A DNA stretch of 64,000 bases, taken from the NCBI RefSeq assembly GCF_000621705.1, contig NZ_JHXO01000001.1, positions 248,001-312,000 of the forward strand. Direction: 5' to 3'. This stretch comes from Prolixibacter bellariivorans ATCC BAA-1284. Lineage in GTDB: Bacteria > Bacteroidota > Bacteroidia > Bacteroidales > Prolixibacteraceae. How positions within the stretch are numbered: the first letter of the stretch is position 1; each line of letters starts with the position of its first letter. Below are positions 9,139 to 17,560 of this stretch, one piece after another. The notes under the pieces were generated by a model that saw nothing but the letters and a program-made list of their open reading frames with translations, did no database searches and had not been told where the DNA came from. Made by a program: the position numbers and the translations under genes.

Positions 9139-10212
9139 ATGAATAAGCATTTCAAAATATTACTGGTTTTCATTGGATTGATCGGACTTTTCACTTCGTG
9201 TGAGAACGACGGCATGAAAGTGGTAATGCTGGACAATCCAATCGTACCAACCTTAACAACTGTGCCTGATTTGGCCCTTCAGCGGTCAATGGGTAACGAT
9301 ACGCTGACGTTTACAGGAACCGCCGTTGATCCCGGTTTTGATGCTTCGGCCAATTATTTCCTCGAAGCTTGTGCCAGCGGAACCGATTTTGCCGACCCGG
9401 TAACTTTAATGTCTGGCATTAGTCCTGATGCAATGAAGATTACTGTTGGGGATTTAAACACACAGTTGTTGAAGAAATTCCCTGCGGATAAAACAACTTC
9501 CATTGATTTAAGACTGCGTGCTAATTTAGTGGTTGATGCTGGTACCGGTGCATTAGGTACAACTTCAAAACCACTATCCTATAGCTCTGATATCAAGACG
9601 GTAGATGCAACTCCTTATGGTTTACCTCGTCTGGATCTGATCAATTCTGGGATAGATCAGAAAATCGAGTCTGCATTGGGTGATGGTAGCTACACGGGTT
9701 ATGTGAAGCTTGATGTGGCCAATCCATTTACATTGAACAATCCCGATACCAATACAAGCTATGGAGACAACGGAAATGGTAGTGGTACCCTGAAGGTAGA
9801 TGGTTCTGCAATCGCAGTTCCCAGTGATCCCGGCAATGGCTGGTATAAAGTTTCAGCTGATATCAATGCACTTACGTATAGTGTCGATCCATACATGATT
9901 GGACTGGTTGGAGATGCAACACCAAATGGCTGGAGTGCTCCTGACAGTAAGATGGACTATAACGCGCAAACCGGACTGTGGCAAATCACGCTGGATTTGA
10001 AAGTTGGTTCTGTGAAATTCAGGCTTAACGACGACTGGGGTAATGGCATCAATTTAGGTATTGGAGACGCATCTCATCCTGAGTACACAATCGATAATCT
10101 TTGGAATGATGGCTCAAGTCAGAATATTCCGATTGATGCAGCTGGCAACTATACAATTACCTTATCGATTGGAAGTTCGACGTACAGCTGTACCATTACT
10201 AAAAACAACTAA
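9139..10212 (+). CDS. susE: SusE-like outer membrane starch-binding lipoprotein
   Basis: A 357-residue lipoprotein (signal ends at LFTSCEND) in the SusE position. An N-terminal Ig-like domain (about residues 35-150) is followed by two beta-sandwich carbohydrate-binding modules. The last one contains MIGLVGDATPNGWSAPD near 253 and FRLNDDWGNGINLG near 295, similar to SusE/SusF starch-binding modules. Its role would be to hold starch at the surface for SusCD. Lipidation is read from the lipobox; surface exposure is by analogy with SusE. Confidence 0.85.
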   Translation: MNKHFKILLVFIGLIGLFTSCENDGMKVVMLDNPIVPTLTTVPDLALQRSMGNDTLTFTGTAVDPGFDASANYFLEACASGTDFADPVTLMSGISPDAMKITVGDLNTQLLKKFPADKTTSIDLRLRANLVVDAGTGALGTTSKPLSYSSDIKTVDATPYGLPRLDLINSGIDQKIESALGDGSYTGYVKLDVANPFTLNNPDTNTSYGDNGNGSGTLKVDGSAIAVPSDPGNGWYKVSADINALTYSVDPYMIGLVGDATPNGWSAPDSKMDYNAQTGLWQITLDLKVGSVKFRLNDDWGNGINLGIGDASHPEYTIDNLWNDGSSQNIPIDAAGNYTITLSIGSSTYSCTITKNN

Positions 10213-10224
10213 TACGATATTTCT

Positions 10225-11838
10225 ATGAAAAGGAAATCAATATATATGATGATAGCATCCTTTGTTACAGCGGCAATTGTCTTTGCCGCCTGTACAAAGG
10301 AAATGTCGGAGGTGCGCCTGGAGTCCAAGCTCACCACAACCGAGAAAATGGACGTCACTTCTGATTCAGCAACTGTCGTTGGCCTTATCGTGTCAGAAGG
10401 ACAAGGAATCACTGAAAAGGGTATCGTTTATAGTACGGATTCTCTTCCTACTGTCGACGATAACAAGGCGGTTTATTCCGGTAACGAGAAGACAGCGGCC
10501 TTTACAGTGAAAATTGGTGGTCTGGATTATGCTACCAAGTATTATGCAAGGGCATATGGTATCACATCATCGGGAACCATATATGGTGCTCAACTCACCT
10601 TTACAACACTTCCTGTTCCTCCAACCGTAACAACGGCTGATATTACCAGCGTTACCGGTAGGACTGCCACCGGAGGTGGTGAAGTAACGGTTTCCGGAGG
10701 TGCTGACGTTACCGCACGTGGTGTTTGTTACAGTACAGAACATAATCCAACCCTTTCGAACAGTTTCACTACCGATGGTGATAGCCTGGGTACTTTTACC
10801 AGTAATCTGGAAAACCTGAAGGGAAATACCACCTACTATGTTCGTGCCTATGCTACCAACAGTGCCGGGACAAATTACGGTCCCGAAGTATCGTTTAAAA
10901 CGGAAGTCGCATTGCCAATTGTAACAACGACTCCGATTTCAAATCTGGTTGCCGATGGTGCAACCTCGGGAGGTAGTGTTACGGACAATGGTGGTGCGGA
11001 TGTAACCGTGCGTGGAGTTTGTTGGAGTACCAGCGAAAACCCGACTATTTCTGATAGCAAAACAAGTGACGGAACCGGTACTGGTCCGTTTACCAGTACA
11101 ATCACAGGTTTAGCCATTTCTACAACGTATCATGTGCGGGCTTATGCTGAGAACTCGGCCGGTGTTGCATATGGTGAGGATATTCAGTTCTCAACGTATC
11201 CTACTGCTTTGTATATGGTCGGTGATGGGGTGATTTCTGATCCGAGCCATATCTGGGACTGGACAGTTGATCTACCAATGATACCAGTGAACAGCCATCC
11301 TAACATGTTCTGGAAAATTGTCTGGATGACTGGAACCGGCGGCTTTAAAATGAATTCGGTGAAGGATTGGGATGGTAATCAATTTGGAACGACTGGTGAT
11401 GTGACAGGTAGTATTAATGACCCTGCCGGTCTTGTCTACACCAAAGGTGGAGAAAACATTCCGGTACCTGCGACTCCGGGGTATTACATGGTAGTTGTCG
11501 ATTTCGCAACAGGTAAAATATCTATTTCCAAGCCTGCAGTATACTTGATTGGTAATGTAATTGGTTCTTGGGATACTGCTAATCTGGATGGTTTATTTAC
11601 AGTCGATAATGCCAATAGCGTTATTAAGATTACCAAAACACTGGCTAATGATGATATCAGAATGTATGCATGGCATCCTTGGTTCACCGACTGGTGGCAG
11701 TCTGAATTCATTATACTAAATGATCAGATCGTATTCCGTGGTACCGGAGGAGATCAAACACGAGTAAATGTGCCTGCCGGAAGCAATACGGTTGCACTTA
11801 ATTTCAAAACAGGAGCTGGTTCTATTACCCAACCCTAG
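10225..11838 (+). CDS. SusF-like surface lipoprotein with three fibronectin-like repeats
   Basis: A 537-residue lipoprotein (signal ends at VFAACTKE). After the lipobox come three fibronectin-type repeats of about 97 residues (roughly 35-328), each with a variant of RGVCYST..NPT and a TTYYVRAYATNSAGT-like strand. The C-terminal 210 residues hold two starch-binding modules (YMVGDGVI near 332, VYLIGNVIGSWDTAN near 432) with aromatic-rich WHPWFTDWWQS, a likely glucan platform. The repeats probably act as a stalk. It sits in the SusF position and ends the operon, followed by a strong terminator. Confidence 0.82.
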   Translation: MKRKSIYMMIASFVTAAIVFAACTKEMSEVRLESKLTTTEKMDVTSDSATVVGLIVSEGQGITEKGIVYSTDSLPTVDDNKAVYSGNEKTAAFTVKIGGLDYATKYYARAYGITSSGTIYGAQLTFTTLPVPPTVTTADITSVTGRTATGGGEVTVSGGADVTARGVCYSTEHNPTLSNSFTTDGDSLGTFTSNLENLKGNTTYYVRAYATNSAGTNYGPEVSFKTEVALPIVTTTPISNLVADGATSGGSVTDNGGADVTVRGVCWSTSENPTISDSKTSDGTGTGPFTSTITGLAISTTYHVRAYAENSAGVAYGEDIQFSTYPTALYMVGDGVISDPSHIWDWTVDLPMIPVNSHPNMFWKIVWMTGTGGFKMNSVKDWDGNQFGTTGDVTGSINDPAGLVYTKGGENIPVPATPGYYMVVVDFATGKISISKPAVYLIGNVIGSWDTANLDGLFTVDNANSVIKITKTLANDDIRMYAWHPWFTDWWQSEFIILNDQIVFRGTGGDQTRVNVPAGSNTVALNFKTGAGSITQP

Positions 11839-11852
11839 TTCCTTAACGCATA

Positions 11853-11883
11853 GAAAAAGGGACGCCATAAGCGTCCCTTTTTT
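11853..11883 (+). terminator. Intrinsic terminator after the susCDEF-like operon
   Basis: A stem AAAGGGACGC / GCGTCCCTTT with loop CATAA, followed by a run of T, just after the stop of the SusF-like gene. The amylase at 11921 therefore needs read-through or its own promoter. Confidence 0.85.
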
Positions 11884-11920
11884 ATACTTAAAAATTTAAT
11901 TATCCGGGCTTTCCTAATCC

Positions 11921-13894
11921 ATGAAAAAACTATTTATCATACTAACTCTGATTTTTGCCTTCATCTTCAAAACGGAGGCTCAGTCCGATGTCATGATGCA
12001 GGCGTTTTATTGGGATCCACCGGTAGATGCAGCACATTTAAATGGCATTTGGTGGGACAAACTGGCCGGTGAAATACCCGAGTTGGAAGCTGCCGGAATA
12101 AAAGCGCTGTGGATTCCTTCTCCCTGCAAAGGGAACTGGGGAATATACGATATGGGTTATGGCATTTATGATCATTACGACCTTGGTAATTTTAAACAAT
12201 GTGGTACCGTAGAAACGCGTTTCGGATCGAAAGCCGAATTGATGAACCTTTTGCACGTGGCGCATGATACGTCGAAAGGTCAGCGAATGGACATTTACGC
12301 CGACATTGTCATGAATCATATGTATTCCACACAGGAAAAAGATTTGGAGCGAAATCCTGTTGTGAAGAAATACATGCAGGAACAGGCTGTGATAAAAGGG
12401 AAAGCACATGCTCCGTACCCAACCAATGAGATTGCCTGGCAATTTATTCCTTCCCGGCCCGGCAATTATATTTTCCACATCCGCGGATTTCATCTGAACT
12501 TTGATGCGCCCGCATCGGAACGTTTTTTTCAATTTGAATGCAATCTTCCGGCTCGTGCCGGAAATAGCTCTGAGGAAACACCTCAAAAAAAATATTACAG
12601 GACAATTCAATCACCTGAAAGTGAACAGGAATTTCAGGTGGATGTGCCTGCCGATAAGACAACCCAACCTGTCGAAATTCGCTTAACTGCCCAAAAGAGT
12701 CTCGATGGTAAGAACTTTCAGTGGACCGACCAAAACAATGCCTATTATGTTTTCGATGTAACTTTGGCAGGAAAATCGGTAAACGATTCACTCTTTGCGC
12801 TAACGCATACCGGCATACACTATGTCGATCACGGAAATCTTCCCAACCTGAAATGGCATTATTCCGATTTTCATCCCTCCGATGCAACCGACTCGCTTGG
12901 TTTTCCGGGAAAACGGGATACACTGATGACCAACGTGAAATGGTTTGGAAACGATTTGAATACATTGAAGCCAGAAGTTCAACAACGTTTTTTGGCTTGG
13001 GGCAAGTGGCTCTCCGATTCCATTGGCTTCGATGGTTACCGGCTCGATTTTGTTCAGGGTTACCAACCGGAAATGGTCGCCAAGTGGGTGACGAACCTGC
13101 CAGTCGATGCAAATGGGAAACAGCCGTTTATTGTCGGTGAATATTTCACCAATTATCCCGATAGGATACATGACTGGGTACAACGAGTGGATAATTACCG
13201 TTTTCACGGAAAACATCCCAATGTTACTGCTTTCGATTTTCCACTGAAAAAAGCCTTGACTGACATGTGCAATGGTGATGGAAAGTCTTTTTCGATGAAG
13301 CGCTTGGCAACGGCCTCAATGAGTAACAACGGAAAATATGAACTCCCGGCATCATCGGTCGTCAGCTTTGCTGAAAATCATGATACGGGGAAGGAACACG
13401 ATAAATGGATCGTGAAAGACTGGCGAATGGCCTATGCGTACATTTTGTTTGCGCCGGAACGGCCTTGTATTTTCTATCCACATTACTACGGTGTAAAGCA
13501 GCACGATTTTAACAACAAGGAATTTTCGGTGCAGGCACCGGATTCGTTGCGGGTTTTTATTGATAGATTGATTAAAATCCGGGCAAAATACCTGGACGGT
13601 TCAATGATTCCATTGAAGTTTAGTGAATGTCCTGCTCCCGGTAATTTATTTGTGGCGAGACGTGAAGGTGGAGAGAAGAACTCCGGTGCCATTTTAGTTT
13701 TAAACAATAATGGCTCAAAAGAGCTAAGCTGCGTGGCTGACACGAAAGCAAAGTGCTACTCCGACTGGGCTGGTAAAAAGCTCATTAATTTGCTCCGGTT
13801 CGGCGATGAAGCGAATGTATCGAAAGATGGATTTGTGGAACTAAAAGCACCTCCAAGAGGTATATCTATTTATGTACCGGTCGAAGAACAATAG
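11921..13894 (+). CDS. Secreted alpha-amylase family GH13 enzyme with inserted beta domain
   Basis: Hydrolyses alpha-1,4-glucans outside the cytoplasm; a plain signal peptide (residues 1-20, ending KTEAQ) without a lipobox suggests the periplasm. The four GH13 regions are present: DIVMNH (about 127), GFDGYRLDF with the nucleophile Asp (about 368), IVGEYF with the acid/base Glu (about 405) and FAENHDTG (about 484). Between regions I and II lies an unusual insertion (about residues 150-290), rich in beta strands and Thr/Glu. Length 657. It is 26 bp upstream of the second amylase gene's leader, on the same strand. It could be the functional counterpart of SusA. Confidence 0.88.
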   Translation: MKKLFIILTLIFAFIFKTEAQSDVMMQAFYWDPPVDAAHLNGIWWDKLAGEIPELEAAGIKALWIPSPCKGNWGIYDMGYGIYDHYDLGNFKQCGTVETRFGSKAELMNLLHVAHDTSKGQRMDIYADIVMNHMYSTQEKDLERNPVVKKYMQEQAVIKGKAHAPYPTNEIAWQFIPSRPGNYIFHIRGFHLNFDAPASERFFQFECNLPARAGNSSEETPQKKYYRTIQSPESEQEFQVDVPADKTTQPVEIRLTAQKSLDGKNFQWTDQNNAYYVFDVTLAGKSVNDSLFALTHTGIHYVDHGNLPNLKWHYSDFHPSDATDSLGFPGKRDTLMTNVKWFGNDLNTLKPEVQQRFLAWGKWLSDSIGFDGYRLDFVQGYQPEMVAKWVTNLPVDANGKQPFIVGEYFTNYPDRIHDWVQRVDNYRFHGKHPNVTAFDFPLKKALTDMCNGDGKSFSMKRLATASMSNNGKYELPASSVVSFAENHDTGKEHDKWIVKDWRMAYAYILFAPERPCIFYPHYYGVKQHDFNNKEFSVQAPDSLRVFIDRLIKIRAKYLDGSMIPLKFSECPAPGNLFVARREGGEKNSGAILVLNNNGSKELSCVADTKAKCYSDWAGKKLINLLRFGDEANVSKDGFVELKAPPRGISIYVPVEEQ

Positions 13895-13927
13895 TAAATT
13901 ATTACCATTCATAATATTGATAACCAG

Positions 13928-16705
13928 ATGACACTGATGAAGAAAACACTATTCCTGATAGCTATCCTGCTTTTGAGCTTGACGGCAGGAGCACAAACGG
14001 TGACAGATTATTCTGTTTCTACTGAACCGGCTTTTTTCACTGCGAACCAACAGGTGAAAGTCATTTTCGACCTGAAGAGTTTTGATACAGCAGCCAACTG
14101 GGGAGGCGACGTTTACCTTTGGATTTGGCTCTCCGATCCCGATGTGGGAAATCCCTCCGACCAGGGAACATGGGCCAACACCGCCGATGCGTACAAAATG
14201 ACTTATGAAGGGAATAATCAGTATTCCTTTACGTTTACGCCATCTAGTCTTTGGCCTAATGTGGATGCCTCAACCATTAAAAAGATTGGGGTAATTGCCA
14301 AGGCTAAAGATGGTACGGGAGATAAAAAAACCTCTCCTGACTATTTGTTGGATGTGACGGCCCCGGGAGTACTGGAAATTCAAAATTCAGTGACCTCTCC
14401 ATATATTGGAACGGCTGGGGAATCGCTACCGGTTTCTATTACTACAAGTGAATCTGCAGATATTACTCTGTCGCTTGATAATACGGTATTGCAAACAACA
14501 ACCGGAACTAGTTTAGATTATACCGCTACCCTGCCACAGTCGGGCGATCATTGGTTGATTACAAAGGCTCAGGCTGGCACTGAAATAAAATATGATTCGG
14601 TGTTTGTCACCATTCGTCAGGATTTGACAGGAACTCTTCCGGCAGGTTACCACAAAGGAATTAATTACGTTGATGATACCACAGTTGGTCTGGTGCTGTG
14701 GGCTCCATACAAACAAGATGTTTATGTATTGGGTGAGTTCGACAACTGGCAACCTTCTGCAGCGTACCAGATGCATAAAGATGGCGATTATTACTGGATT
14801 ACTTTAAAGGTTGAGAAAGGTAAGGAGTATCTGTATCAGTATCTGGTTGATGGGACCATCAAGATTGCCGATCCCTATACCGAAAAGGTGAGTGATCCCT
14901 GGAACGATCAGTACATTTCCAGTACCACTTATCCCAATTTGATTGCATATCCTACCGGGAAAACGACCGGAATTACCTCTAGTTTTCAAACGGCGCAGAC
15001 ACCTTATAACTGGCAAGTCACCAATTTTACTCCACCTTCTCCTGATTCACTGGTTGTTTATGAGTTGCTGGTAAGAGATTTTGATGCATCACATTCTTTT
15101 CAGGGAGTGATTAATCATCTTGATTACTTGCAGGATCTGAATATCAATGTGCTGGAATTGATGCCGGTAAACGAATTTGAAGGCAATAGCAGTTGGGGGT
15201 ATAACCCGGATTTCTATTTCGCTCCGGATAAATATTACGGTCCGAAAAACGAACTGAAGAAGCTGGTTGACGAATGTCATAAGAGAGGAATCGCTGTAGT
15301 GATTGATTTGGTTTTGAATCATTCGTACGGCCAAAGTCCGTTTGTGCAGTTATATTTTAAAGATGGTGCGCCCACAGCACAGAACCCGTGGTATAACCAG
15401 AAAAGCAATTTTGAAAATCCGGATGCACAATGGGGATACGATTTCAACCACGAAAGTGCGGCAACGCAACAGTTGGTCGACAGCATCAACTCCTTCTGGA
15501 TGAGTCAGTATAAAGTGGATGGTTTCCGGTATGACTTCACGAAAGGTTTTTCCAATAACTTCAAGCCGTTGGCAACCGATCCATGGGGAAGTAAATATGA
15601 TGCCGATCGGATTCGGATTTTGGAACGAATGGCCGATCAGGTTTGGAAGCGCAAATCGGATGCACTGGTGATTTTTGAACATTTGGCTGATAATAATGAA
15701 GAAACGGTTTTGGCTGATTATAATAAAGGCATTCTACTCTGGGGTAATATGTCAGGTTCTGCACAAAATGCGGCAAAGGGAAATGTGGCTAATAATAATT
15801 CTGATTTTTCGTGGGCTTCATATACACAACGTGGGTGGATTAAGTCCAGGGTGATGGGTTATATGGAAAGCCACGATGAACAGCGGGTTGCTTACGTTGC
15901 TGAATCGGAAGGTTATTCGAACGGTGATTACAACATAAAAGATGTGCCTACTGCTTTAAAGCGAATCGAGCTGAATGCTGCGTTATTCTTTACCATTCCC
16001 GGTCCGAAAATGTTCTATATGTTTGATGAGTTGGGCAACGACAAGGATATTAACGTTCCGAGTCGTACTGGTGAGAAAGAGCCTTTGTGGAGCTACGTGG
16101 ACGATCCCAATCGTACCGATGTTTTCCAGACGTATGCCAAATTATTTTACCTGAAACGCAATTATGACATCTTCTCGACCACTGATTTTACTTATTCATT
16201 GAACGGTGTTACAAAGTGGATAAAACTGAATAAAAACAATCAGCATGTCGTTGTTGAGGGAAACTTTGGATTAACTGATGCCGATCTGTCTGTCGACTTT
16301 CCGGTTACCGGGAAGTGGTATGAATATTTTACCGGCGACTCAATTAACCTTACCAACAATTCGTACATGGTTAATTTAGCTCCGGGTGAGTACCGGCTAT
16401 ATTCAACGCAGAAGTTCACAAAAGATAAAATTGTAACCGATGTGCCGACTGTTCCGGTTAAGGATAATCCATTGCAGGTATGGCCCAATCCGGTTCAGAA
16501 TAGTTTGAACTTGTCGGCTGATGAAGACATGAACCGGGTAACCGTGTATTCCATTACCGGCCGGGTATTGCTTGATAAAGGCTTTCCCGGGTACGGAAAA
16601 ACATCCGTAGCGATTCAGGCTGACGGATGGCCGCAGGGAACTTATATTGTAAAAGTAATTACCACTTCCGGGAAACTGGAAACGCGGAAGGTGATGAAAT
16701 ATTAA
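13928..16705 (+). CDS. GH13 alpha-glucanase with CBM48-like module and type IX secretion tail
   Basis: A multidomain secreted enzyme of 925 residues. Signal peptide 1-22 (ends AGAQ), an N-terminal beta domain (25-145), an Ig-like segment (150-235), a CBM48-like E-set domain (VYVLGEFDNWQP near 264), then the GH13 barrel with DLVLNHSY (about 458), GFRYDFTKG (about 531), IFEHLAD (about 581) and MESHDEQR (about 645). The last 75 residues (WPNPVQNSLNL to the end) form a type A sorting domain of the type IX secretion system, so the enzyme is exported across the outer membrane. It probably replaces SusG as the surface amylase. The CBM48 fold may point to debranching activity. An in-frame ATG at 13937 is an alternative start. 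Confidence 0.88.
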   Translation: MTLMKKTLFLIAILLLSLTAGAQTVTDYSVSTEPAFFTANQQVKVIFDLKSFDTAANWGGDVYLWIWLSDPDVGNPSDQGTWANTADAYKMTYEGNNQYSFTFTPSSLWPNVDASTIKKIGVIAKAKDGTGDKKTSPDYLLDVTAPGVLEIQNSVTSPYIGTAGESLPVSITTSESADITLSLDNTVLQTTTGTSLDYTATLPQSGDHWLITKAQAGTEIKYDSVFVTIRQDLTGTLPAGYHKGINYVDDTTVGLVLWAPYKQDVYVLGEFDNWQPSAAYQMHKDGDYYWITLKVEKGKEYLYQYLVDGTIKIADPYTEKVSDPWNDQYISSTTYPNLIAYPTGKTTGITSSFQTAQTPYNWQVTNFTPPSPDSLVVYELLVRDFDASHSFQGVINHLDYLQDLNINVLELMPVNEFEGNSSWGYNPDFYFAPDKYYGPKNELKKLVDECHKRGIAVVIDLVLNHSYGQSPFVQLYFKDGAPTAQNPWYNQKSNFENPDAQWGYDFNHESAATQQLVDSINSFWMSQYKVDGFRYDFTKGFSNNFKPLATDPWGSKYDADRIRILERMADQVWKRKSDALVIFEHLADNNEETVLADYNKGILLWGNMSGSAQNAAKGNVANNNSDFSWASYTQRGWIKSRVMGYMESHDEQRVAYVAESEGYSNGDYNIKDVPTALKRIELNAALFFTIPGPKMFYMFDELGNDKDINVPSRTGEKEPLWSYVDDPNRTDVFQTYAKLFYLKRNYDIFSTTDFTYSLNGVTKWIKLNKNNQHVVVEGNFGLTDADLSVDFPVTGKWYEYFTGDSINLTNNSYMVNLAPGEYRLYSTQKFTKDKIVTDVPTVPVKDNPLQVWPNPVQNSLNLSADEDMNRVTVYSITGRVLLDKGFPGYGKTSVAIQADGWPQGTYIVKVITTSGKLETRKVMKY

Positions 16706-16870
16706 TTCTGATTGCTGAAAACTGTATGATTTTTTGCCTGAAATTGAGGTTCTGATTTTCCGTTTAAAGAAAGGATCCGGTCATTCACCACATAAAATCG
16801 ACCGTTCGTCAAAATTTTTTTTCTGTTTGCACAGGAATACCTTAATTGCTGCCAGGTAAAAAAGCAAGGA

Positions 16871-16975
16871 TACGCAGTAGTACCTTCATCGTTGGTTTGT
16901 GAAGGCTACTTACTTCAGAAGTAAGACTGCAAAAAATGAAAGTGTCGTGTTCGGAAGGATGCGGCACTTTTTTGT
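16871..16975 (+). ncRNA. Candidate structured RNA with intrinsic terminator
   Basis: A three-way junction can be drawn: closing stem GCAGT (16874-16878) with ACTGC (16926-16930), a first hairpin CCTTCA/TGAAGG (16883-16905) and a second hairpin CTTACTT/AAGTAAG with a CAG loop (16909-16925). Eight bases later a 14-bp hairpin with a GGAA loop (16939-16970) runs into a T stretch. The terminator could end the amylase transcript; the junction upstream suggests an independent RNA or a 3' UTR element. The GGAAGG loop recalls SRP RNA, but the flanking internal-loop bases do not match that family. I recognise no known RNA class. Confidence 0.4.
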
Positions 16976-17036
16976 GCTCCTTCGCCTCTTATTTCTGAGG
17001 TTTTTTTGAAGCAATTGCTGACTCACTATTTCGACC

Positions 17037-17068
17037 TTTGTAAACCATCGGACAATGTGCTATATTTG
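17037..17068 (+). promoter_or_regulatory. Upstream promoter of the metH leader
   Basis: TTTG (17037-17040), a 20-bp spacer and TATATTTG (17061-17068) form a near-perfect Bacteroidota vegetative promoter. A transcript from here would start near 17075 and carry almost 490 nt before metH. Confidence 0.65.
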
Positions 17069-17136
17069 CACGAAATTATTTTTTATTCAGTCTAAAAACT
17101 GATAATCTGAAACAGCATTCTTTTTTCATTTGTAAC

Positions 17137-17247
17137 ATGATTGAAAGAGCAAGCATAGAAAACCTGAAGCCGTCTACCCGGAAATCGCACGGGAATGGTT
17201 TGTTTATGGTCAGCCATATGCATTTCTCCAATCAGTGCATGCGCTGA
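17137..17247 (+). CDS. Small leader ORF of 36 codons upstream of metH (putative)
   Basis: An ATG about 62 nt downstream of a good promoter opens a 36-codon frame beginning MIERASIENLKPSTRK and ending HMHFSNQCMR. It has four Met and one Cys but no dense run of either. Its TGA stop (17245-17247) lies inside two mutually exclusive hairpins: AATCAG/CTGATT (17230-17249) and GCGCT/AGCGC (17241-17254). That layout resembles a regulatory leader peptide for the methionine genes downstream, but the peptide may equally be unselected. No homologue is recognised. Confidence 0.35.
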   Translation: MIERASIENLKPSTRKSHGNGLFMVSHMHFSNQCMR

Positions 17248-17487
17248 TTAGCGCTGTTTACTACTCCATTTACCAATCTCCATAATTTTTTGGACAATAG
17301 TTTGTGTACTGCACGGAAATAGTCGATTGATAGCTACACCTGTGTACTTCTGTTTTCTGGCATTGTTGTTAATTAGAGCAATGAGCTGAGTGGTTCTGTT
17401 TTACCTGTTACACAGGAAAATGAACCGGACTGATGGTTCACTGTTTAGGAGTTGGTTAAAGTAACCACTGGAGGTTTCAACCTTTAT

Positions 17488-17520
17488 TTTGAAGATGTTT
17501 TTCTGAAACACATAGTTTTG
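17488..17520 (+). promoter_or_regulatory. Proximal metH promoter
   Basis: TTTG (17488-17491), a 21-bp spacer and TAGTTTTG (17513-17520) match the Bacteroidota promoter. The expected start is near 17527, only about 35 nt ahead of metH, so metH seems to have two promoters. Confidence 0.6.
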
Positions 17521-17560
17521 TACAAACAAAGGAACAATCTGTTTTTAGCGGATTAGAAAT

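Noticed and set aside
16939-16970. SRP (4.5S) RNA
   Set aside because: The GGAA loop and following GG resemble helix 8, but the conserved internal-loop bases on both sides are missing and the hairpin is a continuous 14-bp stem ending in a T-run.
17137-17560. Cobalamin or SAM-I riboswitch in the metH leader
   Set aside because: CCACTGGAGG at 17464 hints at a B12 box, but the remaining conserved segments of the cobalamin class are absent; no SAM-I or SAM-II core is visible either.
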